Assembly (NCBI RefSeq): GCF_007896845.1
Contig: NZ_VOHS01000055.1
Span: 1 to 33,465 of the forward strand
Direction: 5' to 3'
DNA from: Chitinophaga pinensis
Lineage (GTDB): Bacteria > Bacteroidota > Bacteroidia > Chitinophagales > Chitinophagaceae
DNA: 33,465 bases
The position numbers and the translations under genes were made by a program. The notes beneath the pieces were generated by a model. It was given only the letters and a program-made list of their open reading frames with translations. It was not told where the DNA came from and made no database searches. The stretch's first letter is position 1. Every line of letters begins with the position of its first letter. This document shows, piece by piece, positions 9,221-16,625 of the stretch.

Positions 9221-12200
9221 ACTGCTGTGGCTTCAAATGTTGGGATGACATGAATCTCTTCTATCATCCCGGGATTATTGATAAACGTTTTCTGCAGATA
9301 GTCATGCGCATGCGCTTCTGAGGCAAACACCGGTGCGCTGGATAATGGCTTGTTGTCATTTACGCCCGCTACAACATAACCGGGTTGTGCGACCTTGATC
9401 CTGTCATCAGCCAGTGTCGGTACCATAGCCTTTTTCCTGCTGTAAGACAAGGAGGAGTAACTGACTGCATTACCTCCCAGCCAATGGAAGAAGAGGGTAC
9501 CTATATTTTTAAACCAGCGGAACGCACGGCGTTTACCATCCACATCATTGATCTTGACCTCGTAGCGTACGATGCGCTTTGTCACTTTGGAAGAACCTAA
9601 CTGTTTGCCGGAATAGGCCAGCTCAACACCTGCATCTATTTCCTGAAATGCGGGACGCGATAGCTTATCGGCATCACTCATCTCCTGAAACTGTGCAATA
9701 GCAAATTTTTCCTGCGGAGCGACGGTGGTAATGGTTAAACCCGGACTGGCAGTTTCCACGGAGAACAGATGGGCATCCTGAACAGGATTCGCGCCTACCT
9801 TGTCTACATTGATGCCTAATGGAATGGCGCGCTGACTGATCCGCAAAGTACCCAGTGGATGCAATACCAATGTTTCTATTGTCGTATCCAGTTTGCGCAG
9901 TGATACCAGCAGGGTAAGGTTCGCAGGGATCTCTGCCTTCCAGTTATCTGCCTTGTTGTATTCGATCACAAGGATCGGAATAGCATCGATGGCCGGCAGT
10001 TTCGGATTGTCCGCCTCACCCCATGTAATATCAAAGTCAACGGAGATGTCAATAGAGAACAGCCAAAGGTCGATAGACAAGGTGGCTGTACCACGGGCAT
10101 TCCATGGTGCCGGTCCGCTGAGATGTAGTTTGAGTCGTACCGTAAACACCCCTACGCCAAATACATCCATGCCCAGAGAGAAGGACATGTCAATCATAAA
10201 CCGGAAAGGGGAGAACTGGAACAGTGCATCAAAACTGAAATCGCCATGGAGATTAAAAGCGCTGATGCCGTAGAAGAATTCCGCGCGACAGCCAAATTGC
10301 ACGGTATTGGAAGTAACGGCAAAATAGTTCTCCGCCGTAATACGTGCTACGGGTGTACGCAGTACGTCAATATGTATACGTCTTGGATTCGGGAAGGGTA
10401 ATGGCGGTGGATTGAACTGCGGATGGAATCCACCTACACTCAGTACAAAGTTCGGATTGGATCCGAAGTCCATCAGCAATCCCATGTCACCTTCCATCGT
10501 CATAAACAGGATCCGGGAGTCAAACATGGATGCAAAGAACCAGATCCTGCTCTTATCAAATTCCAGCGCACCGACAAAGGCCACATTGATGGTAACGATC
10601 GGTACGTTTTCATCCGGCAGATTGATCCGCAATACACCAATGATGGCCACATTACCGGGAATCTCTATAATGATACCAAAAGCAACACTGATCAGCGTCG
10701 GTGTGCCCCATCCGAGTTTGACCATCGGACCAATCAGGAACTTTCCTTCATAAGGAGGGAAGTAAGTCCGCAGGTCACTGATAATACGGGGGGCATTGGC
10801 TACAGGATCCGGTGGGAACATAATACTGTTGATCGCACCCGTACGGATACCTGATGCCAGTGGCTCTAATAACATGGTCCGGTTTAAACCGAGTAAACCA
10901 CCAAGTCCCAGTAAAGTGAAGCCAAAACCGAGTTGTATACCGGTTCCGAATTCTGCGGTGATGATAATGAGTAAAGAGAAGCCCGGCTTGCCATCGGGCA
11001 ACTTTGTCGTAATAAGCCCAATGGCTTTAACAGTGACAATCTTAACAATGGAGAGTTCCAGTACACCGGCATACTCTCCCTTATCGAAATCAAAATACAG
11101 GTAACCGCCACCTTTTACAATGCCGGCATCTATGGATAAACCGACGCCTTTGGGAGGTTTGAAACCAATGTCGAAATTTAGCGGACCAGCATTGCCTTTG
11201 CGGTCATCGGGTACACTGATCTTTGCCTGTACACCGAAGTTTTCTACCACGACATTCAAAGGCCCCAGACTGGCTTTGATATCTGTCGCCAGACCAATAG
11301 GAAACTCTTTGCCCTGCATGCCGAAGGACAGATAGAGTCCGTTAATATCTATCGGACCAAGGGAAAGGTGTACATTCAGTCGTACTTCCAGCACACTGCT
11401 GCCGTGGAAGAAAAGACCCTGTGAAGAGCTGAACCCCATACCCAGTTCAAACTCATTTTCTATCTTGATACCGGATAGTAGCTTGTTAATGAAACCATCT
11501 GCTCCGGAAGTATCAATAATGAGTTTACCACCCTTAATATCACCACTGATCACAAATGGTGCACTTGGGGCAGTGCTGGTACCGAAATTTAATTTGGTCT
11601 TTGCTTCAAGAATAAACTGTTTGACCTCCAGCCGGGAATTACCGGGTTGCCCGAAAATGATAAAGGGCGTACCATCTGCTTTACCGGAAGTAAACCGTAC
11701 ACCGTAATCACCATTGACAGTCGCAGCCGGCGGCGCAAAAGTGATATTGCCATCCGGTTGAATCGTCACCGCCGTAGAAGATTCGATATCGCCATTGATC
11801 AGTGCTTCCAGTTGCCAGTCACCGCCCTGATTGAAAGGAATAGTTTTGTCTACTTCTATTTTCTTTACCAGCCGGATGCTGATTCCTTTTGGATTGATAT
11901 CAGTTTTAGGAGAGATTTCTGCGAACAGGATATCCAGCACATTCGGACTGACACTGGTATCGATCACCGCCGGATAACCTGCCCAGTTAGCCAGATGCTG
12001 TAAGGCAGGTAATAGCTTATCACCATTAAAAGTACCAGAGCCCCAATCATACCTGTCTTTTAACTGGTCGAGCGGAGAAGACAGGAAGTCCATGAGTTTA
12101 TCGATATGGAACCTGTATTCTTCAAACTCCGGCAGATTAGGATCGCCCGAGCCGGCATTGACGAGTTTCCGTTCTATCGCACCAATGAATTCCAACACTT

Positions 12201-12660
12201 CCGGTATCACTGGCGCCTGTTCGATATTACGCACAATGAGATAATCCATGAGACGCCCGGGTAGCTTCGTCGCAAAGTCATTCAGCACGGGTCCCGGGAT
12301 GCCGGTAGGGCCACTTAGTCCGTTAATAGCAGTCGCGACACCGTCAAAGCCTTTGATGGTATTGACGATCGCCTGCGCCAGATCTTTGGAAGCATTAAAG
12401 ATGTTGCCGATGTTCTCCGCATCAATAGCCGTGACCAGACTGCTGATCAGCGTGGGGATCTGTTTGGCGTTATTGTAGGTATCAGCAATGGCATTAGAGA
12501 AGGCAGGCACGCCATCTGCAGCAGGTGGGAGTTGCAATCCCAGCGATGCCAGCAGATCCCGTGCTTTTCCGCCGGCAAGCTCCTGCTCCAATGGAGACAG
12601 GAAATGCCCGATGCCCATGGTGATCGCCTCGAATGTACCTATTTGTCTTGCTGCTGCCAT
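9217..12660 (-). CDS. DUF6603 domain-containing protein (1147 aa)
   Basis: Residues 1-230 are mostly helical. Residues 260-500 are beta-rich with many short alternating strands. Residues 505-890 match my memory of DUF6603: GVGLSIDAGIVKGGGYLYFD (506-525), then GLITTKLPDGKPGFSLLIII (548-567), a Gly/Leu-rich GFTLLGLGGLLGLNR (580-594), SVGGFHPQFNPPP (741-753) and ENYFAVTSNTVQFG (777-790). The C-terminal 250 residues are mixed. Long stretches alternate polar and apolar residues like an extended beta-sheet with one greasy face. No signal peptide is seen. DUF6603 has no established function that I know of. The start ATG at 12660 lies 2 nt after the protease stop codon. The frame is intact. Family assignment is from recall of the motif pattern and would be settled by a Pfam search. 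Confidence 0.85.
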   Translation of the reverse strand: MAAARQIGTFEAITMGIGHFLSPLEQELAGGKARDLLASLGLQLPPAADGVPAFSNAIADTYNNAKQIPTLISSLVTAIDAENIGNIFNASKDLAQAIVNTIKGFDGVATAINGLSGPTGIPGPVLNDFATKLPGRLMDYLIVRNIEQAPVIPEVLEFIGAIERKLVNAGSGDPNLPEFEEYRFHIDKLMDFLSSPLDQLKDRYDWGSGTFNGDKLLPALQHLANWAGYPAVIDTSVSPNVLDILFAEISPKTDINPKGISIRLVKKIEVDKTIPFNQGGDWQLEALINGDIESSTAVTIQPDGNITFAPPAATVNGDYGVRFTSGKADGTPFIIFGQPGNSRLEVKQFILEAKTKLNFGTSTAPSAPFVISGDIKGGKLIIDTSGADGFINKLLSGIKIENEFELGMGFSSSQGLFFHGSSVLEVRLNVHLSLGPIDINGLYLSFGMQGKEFPIGLATDIKASLGPLNVVVENFGVQAKISVPDDRKGNAGPLNFDIGFKPPKGVGLSIDAGIVKGGGYLYFDFDKGEYAGVLELSIVKIVTVKAIGLITTKLPDGKPGFSLLIIITAEFGTGIQLGFGFTLLGLGGLLGLNRTMLLEPLASGIRTGAINSIMFPPDPVANAPRIISDLRTYFPPYEGKFLIGPMVKLGWGTPTLISVAFGIIIEIPGNVAIIGVLRINLPDENVPIVTINVAFVGALEFDKSRIWFFASMFDSRILFMTMEGDMGLLMDFGSNPNFVLSVGGFHPQFNPPPLPFPNPRRIHIDVLRTPVARITAENYFAVTSNTVQFGCRAEFFYGISAFNLHGDFSFDALFQFSPFRFMIDMSFSLGMDVFGVGVFTVRLKLHLSGPAPWNARGTATLSIDLWLFSIDISVDFDITWGEADNPKLPAIDAIPILVIEYNKADNWKAEIPANLTLLVSLRKLDTTIETLVLHPLGTLRISQRAIPLGINVDKVGANPVQDAHLFSVETASPGLTITTVAPQEKFAIAQFQEMSDADKLSRPAFQEIDAGVELAYSGKQLGSSKVTKRIVRYEVKINDVDGKRRAFRWFKNIGTLFFHWLGGNAVSYSSLSYSRKKAMVPTLADDRIKVAQPGYVVAGVNDNKPLSSAPVFASEAHAHDYLQKTFINNPGMIEEIHVIPTFEATAV

Positions 12661-12662
12661 TG

Positions 12663-14198
12663 CTAAATGAGTTTAGGTATAGACGGGGAGGGAATGGTTT
12701 CAATCAATCCGCTGGCTTTACAGGCGGCCGCAATAGCATCCAGATTTTGTGTATGCGAGAGGGCTGTTAAGATCGCTTCTCTGTAATGCAACAGATCCTG
12801 TTTTAATGCGGCGGAACCATGTGCGTGTAGCGTGTGCTCCATCGCCAGCAGCAGATCTTCTCTGGAAATATCGTTGATACTTGATGGCAGTTCATATGCC
12901 GTTTCTCTGGCAGCACGTGCAAGGGCAGCTACATAGGCAGGCCCCTGATTACGTTGCCATACCACTGTCACCGGTCGTTTATGATTGATGAGTTGTAGTA
13001 CTTCTTCATGGTGTTTTTCATACAGTTGATAAAGTACGCTGTCGCGGTTTGCATCACGTAGGGCTTCGAGCTGGTTGTCTGTTGTTACAGGCTCTGATCT
13101 TGTGATGGTGCGTGTTTTCACGGTATCACGTCTGCCCGCATCTGTTGATGACAATGTAACAGGGAATGTGCCGGTAGTCAATGCTGCCAGCACATTCGCG
13201 ATATTATTGGCAAAGGTTATGTCCACGGAGTTGGTGGTTTCATCCCCACCATATAGTAAGGCAACAATTTTATTGTCAGCATTGAGAATGACAGATCCGG
13301 AGTCGCCATTGTTGGAGAAGGCGAACTTACATATCTGCGAGCCGGTGCTCATATCACTTACCTGATAGGTCTCAGTGGAGTGTGGGATCACCAGCACCTG
13401 ATCCGTGATAATAGAGATAGTGCCGCCGGCAGGATCCGTACCTGCCACCGCTGCATCACCGATATGTACAACAACCCCGGTCGTAAATCCGGAGCGGGCG
13501 CCTATCTTTCTGACCACGTCACCCACTACGGCTGCTGCCGTAGGAGGAGAGGCAACTTCCAGCACTTCGGTGGTAGCGTCGTTGGTGATCTGCAGATTGA
13601 GACCTGCGGTCCATTCTTCATCTATCCGTGCGATGGCACAATCGACAGTACTATTTTTTACACCAAACAGTACTTTGCCGATGGCATTATCATCCCCGCA
13701 TTCGCAGCAGCAGCATTTACTTACGTCACCTAATTTGGGTTGGGCAACTTTATCATTGGCTGTATTGCCGATGACGTGTTTGTTGGTGAGCAGGATCACG
13801 CTGTCATCAGCAGTTAACCTGCCAAACCAGCCAAGCGTACCGTAAGAGGTAGAGTTAATTGAGATGGCTATTCCTGCCTGTAAAGGTCTGTGTTTGGTGA
13901 GCGTTCTGCGCTCTGTACCACATACATCCGGTCTTGGTTTGACTACGTAAGGTTTCAGTACATCGGTTTTTACACCTGCAATAACGGAGGGGACCACTTC
14001 TTCCGGTTTCAATTCACTCAGTGGCTTCTTATCTTCAACAAAAACGCGGAAAGCTATTTCATCAGTGAAGGTGTCGTTGGATTCCTTAATACCAATTCCC
14101 ACTGCTATAACGTTCGGTATCTGCAATAAGGATTGCTTAACACTTTCGAGGTTGGTCAGCATCTCGTTTTGTTGTGAATGCAGTTCATTGGGGTTCAT
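12663..14198 (-). CDS. Trypsin-fold (NAL1-like) serine protease
   Basis: This 511-aa protein shows the chymotrypsin-clan triad in order: His141 in LLTNKHVIG, Asp186 in STVDCAIARID and Ser300 in NNGDSGSVI, with a following VALLYGG strand as usual for this fold. The N-terminal 85 residues (NVIAVGIGIKES, DEIAFRVFVEDKKPL) are the leader typical of bacterial NAL1-like proteases. Between His and Asp sits KCCCCECGDD (161-170), five cysteines in six positions, possibly metal-binding or a disulphide cluster. The C-terminal 150 residues are helical and unlike a protease (LRDANRDSVLYQLYEKHHEE), so probably a partner-binding region. There is no signal peptide, so it is likely cytoplasmic. It lies 8 nt after the 131-aa gene and 2 nt before the DUF6603 gene. 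It might process the giant operon proteins; that is inference. Activity is not proven by the motifs alone. Confidence 0.88.
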   Translation of the reverse strand: MNPNELHSQQNEMLTNLESVKQSLLQIPNVIAVGIGIKESNDTFTDEIAFRVFVEDKKPLSELKPEEVVPSVIAGVKTDVLKPYVVKPRPDVCGTERRTLTKHRPLQAGIAISINSTSYGTLGWFGRLTADDSVILLTNKHVIGNTANDKVAQPKLGDVSKCCCCECGDDNAIGKVLFGVKNSTVDCAIARIDEEWTAGLNLQITNDATTEVLEVASPPTAAAVVGDVVRKIGARSGFTTGVVVHIGDAAVAGTDPAGGTISIITDQVLVIPHSTETYQVSDMSTGSQICKFAFSNNGDSGSVILNADNKIVALLYGGDETTNSVDITFANNIANVLAALTTGTFPVTLSSTDAGRRDTVKTRTITRSEPVTTDNQLEALRDANRDSVLYQLYEKHHEEVLQLINHKRPVTVVWQRNQGPAYVAALARAARETAYELPSSINDISREDLLLAMEHTLHAHGSAALKQDLLHYREAILTALSHTQNLDAIAAACKASGLIETIPSPSIPKLI

Positions 14199-14206
14199 TG
14201 TTGCAG

Positions 14207-14602
14207 TTATTTTGTATGAAATTGCAATTTGTCGGGGGCGAACTCCACGCCGATGGTGATGCTGTTACCCGGACTATCTTTCATCGTTACAAAAAACTCT
14301 TTCACCGGCGGATCTGAGCGCAGCATACCGGGTCCGGCTTCCACCTGACTGACGCAGGAATGGGAAGCCAGCCATTGTGTGATTGCTGTTATATTCTCTT
14401 GTTGATTTGCGCCGGCGTTGAGGGTACGCAAAAAGCTGTCCGTCTGCTGTTGCAATACACGGCGGTCATTGCCTGATAAAGCATTACAAAAATCTTCTCC
14501 CATGACAGCATTACATTTAGTGTAATAAAATAAACCAACGGCTGCTATGGCAAACAGTCCGCCTTTGAGCACGCCCGGTATTGTGGTGATGATGCCAGAC
14601 AT
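14207..14602 (-). CDS. Small single-pass membrane protein, first gene of the giant-protein operon
   Basis: This 131-aa protein has one hydrophobic segment at about residues 8-27 (GVLKGGLFAIAAVGLFYYTK), a signal anchor or uncleaved signal, followed by a soluble domain of about 100 residues with Cys39 and Cys83. The domain has a Gln/Asn-rich helical part (RRVLQQQTDSFLRTLNAG) and a beta-rich end (EFFVTMKDSPGNSITIGVEF). It is the most upstream gene of the operon and lies 8 nt before the protease gene. No Shine-Dalgarno sequence is obvious before ATG 14602, as is common in Bacteroidota. I do not recognise a family. Membrane anchoring of the protease or the complex is plausible but unproven. Confidence 0.75.
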   Translation of the reverse strand: MSGIITTIPGVLKGGLFAIAAVGLFYYTKCNAVMGEDFCNALSGNDRRVLQQQTDSFLRTLNAGANQQENITAITQWLASHSCVSQVEAGPGMLRSDPPVKEFFVTMKDSPGNSITIGVEFAPDKLQFHTK

Positions 14603-14903
14603 AATGGGGCAGTTATGAATAGCTGTGCGACCGGGTTTTTCGGAAACCGGTTTATCTTCGGACAGAAATGATGGTATACTTAAATAGACTTGCTGATAAT
14701 GACTGTACTATTGGCTTTTCCTTGCTGTTGTGACTTTGGGGTAATAATAAATAATCAGGAATTTGGGGGACTCACTAAACAATAACACAGATCCATATTG
14801 TAAGGAAAAGTTAGGACTATTTTTGATAACTACAAAAAGGAGCTGAAAAAAAACTATTGGGGGAGACTGATAGCCAATGATATAAGTAGCCTTGTAAAAA
14901 TAT
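14603..14903. other. Non-coding leader/upstream region of the giant-protein operon
   Basis: About 300 bases separate the operon's first start codon from the terminator of the transporter gene upstream. I see no gene on either strand. The operon promoter must lie here or arise by read-through. I found no good TTTG-N19-TAnnTTTG match on the minus strand; the nearest is TATCATTG (14882-14875), with one mismatch and no -33 partner. A small imperfect hairpin, CCGGGTTT/AAACCGG with a TTCGG loop (14631-14650), lies in what would be the 5' leader. Confidence 0.5.
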
Positions 14904-14939
14904 AAAACCCGCGTAATACAAGGATATTACGCGGGTTTT
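14904..14939 (-). terminator. Rho-independent terminator of the MHS transporter gene
   Basis: The arms 14904-14918 and 14925-14939 are perfect inverted repeats of 15 bp around a 6-nt loop. The core is GC-rich (ACCCGCG) and the flanks are A/T. On the minus strand the stem is followed by TTTTATATTTTTAC, a good U-tract, about 28 nt after the transporter stop codon. On the plus strand it also ends in TTTT, but no plus-strand gene leads into it. It insulates the transporter from the giant-protein operon downstream. Confidence 0.92.
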
Positions 14940-14967
14940 GTGTTGTCAGACTGATACTGAATAATAG

Positions 14968-16452
14968 CTATTCTTCGCTGATCATATTCTTTTTGATTCC
15001 AGTGACGCCAATCAGGAAGCAGACTAAAGCAATCGCGATGGGATAGAGGAGTCCTGCGAGGTGATTGTGCGTTTCGGTGACCAGCAATGTTGCCACGGTG
15101 GGGAGTAGTCCGCCGAAGACGCCATTCCCGATGTGATAGGGTAAGGACATTGAAGTATACCGTATCCGGGTGGGAAACAGTTCTACGAGGAATGCCGCGA
15201 TGGGTCCGTATACCATGGTTACGAAAACCACCTGTACGAATACCAGTAATATCAGTTGCCAGAGTTGTGTATTGCTGACGATGACCTCTTTGATAGTTTC
15301 CGCTTTGCCATCTGTGGTGATGGTTGTTTCCCGGTACTTCGATCCATCCGTATAAGTTTTCGTTTTCACTGATTTCTCGATATTCTGCATCTTCTCATTA
15401 CGGCGGATGGAATTCTCAATACTGAAACGCGGAACATCTTCTGTTTTCCTGCTGAGATCTCCGATGCTATCCATACCTGCATAGATAGGATAGTAGGCAA
15501 GAGCGGCGATCAGCATACCGGTCATCATGATTTTTTTACGGCCGATCTTATCAGATAATTTACCGAAGTAAATAAAGAAAGGAGTGCCAAGTAATAATGC
15601 GACGGCGATAATAATATTGGACTGTACAAATTCTACCTGCATTGTTTTCTGGAGGAATGACAATGCATAAAACTGACCTGTGTACCAGATCACGCCCTGA
15701 CCCATTGTGGCGCCAAAGAGTGCCAGCAATACCATGCGCAGGTTTTCTTTTTTACCGAAACTTTCTTTGATGGGATTGAGTGAAGTTTTGCCCTCAGACT
15801 TGAGTTTGGCAAACAGGGGCGATTCTTTCAGCCGGATCCTGATGTAATAGGACATTACGACCAGCAAAATGGATAGCCAGAAAGGAATTCGCCAGCCCCA
15901 GGCGTTAAAATCTTCCGGTGTCAGACTGGAACGGGTCAACAGGATGACGGCCAGTGAGACGAACAGACCGAGCGTGGCAGTCGTCTGGATAAAACTGGTG
16001 TAATAACCCCGTTGGTCATGCGGAGAATGCTCTGCGACATAGGTAGCTGCGCCACCGTACTCACCGCCGAGTGCAAGGCCTTGTAGCAGCCGGAGCAACA
16101 ATACGATGACCGGCGCCATAATACCAATGCTGTCATAGCCCGGTACCAGCCCGATCGCAAAGGTAGAGCCACCCATGATCAGGAGGGTCAGCAGAAAGGT
16201 GTACTTACGTCCGGTAAGATCACCCAGCCGGCCAAAGACAATGGCGCCAAAAGGGCGAACAATAAATCCCACGGCAAAAGTCGCCAATGTGGCAATGTAG
16301 GCCAGATCAGGATTGCTGGGCGGAAAGAACTTCTGGGCAATGATGGCGGACAAACTACCAAAGATGTAGAAGTCGTACCATTCAATCAGTGTTCCAGCGG
16401 AAGAGGCCAGTATTACCTGCCAGATGGATTGTGAGATTTTGCTGTTGTTCAT
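14968..16452 (-). CDS. MFS transporter, metabolite:H+ symporter (MHS) family
   Basis: This 494-aa integral inner-membrane protein opens with ASSAGTLIEWYDFYIFGSLS (residues 17-36), the hallmark of the MHS group (ProP, KgtP and shikimate transporter type). MFS motif A is seen at GRLGDLTGRK (74-83) and again as GKLSDKIGRKK (297-307). RLLQGLALGGEYGGAATYVAE (121-141) is the conserved helix 4 signature. The usual 12 helices are present. The substrate cannot be told from sequence; family members carry osmolytes or organic acids with protons. An unusual charged loop of about 70 residues (326-397, rich in Lys/Thr/Glu) separates two helices in the second half, on the outer side by topology. It stands alone between a divergent patatin gene and its own terminator. 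Confidence 0.93.
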   Translation of the reverse strand: MNNSKISQSIWQVILASSAGTLIEWYDFYIFGSLSAIIAQKFFPPSNPDLAYIATLATFAVGFIVRPFGAIVFGRLGDLTGRKYTFLLTLLIMGGSTFAIGLVPGYDSIGIMAPVIVLLLRLLQGLALGGEYGGAATYVAEHSPHDQRGYYTSFIQTTATLGLFVSLAVILLTRSSLTPEDFNAWGWRIPFWLSILLVVMSYYIRIRLKESPLFAKLKSEGKTSLNPIKESFGKKENLRMVLLALFGATMGQGVIWYTGQFYALSFLQKTMQVEFVQSNIIIAVALLLGTPFFIYFGKLSDKIGRKKIMMTGMLIAALAYYPIYAGMDSIGDLSRKTEDVPRFSIENSIRRNEKMQNIEKSVKTKTYTDGSKYRETTITTDGKAETIKEVIVSNTQLWQLILLVFVQVVFVTMVYGPIAAFLVELFPTRIRYTSMSLPYHIGNGVFGGLLPTVATLLVTETHNHLAGLLYPIAIALVCFLIGVTGIKKNMISEE

Positions 16453-16625
16453 AGACGTGTACGTGGTTACTTGGTTGATATCGATGTATAATATAGGGAA
16501 ATTGTTGTAAATGTTATAGTATTTACATATTTAAATAGGGGAAAAGAGCTTGAAATACGTCCTTTATTATGAGTATCTTCAATGTACTTTATTCAGGCTT
16601 CCGGATAGCACCACACTAATCATAT

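Noticed and set aside
14631..14650. Regulatory hairpin or riboswitch in the operon leader
   Set aside because: The hairpin is only 7 bp with a bulge, and no riboswitch consensus is visible around it.
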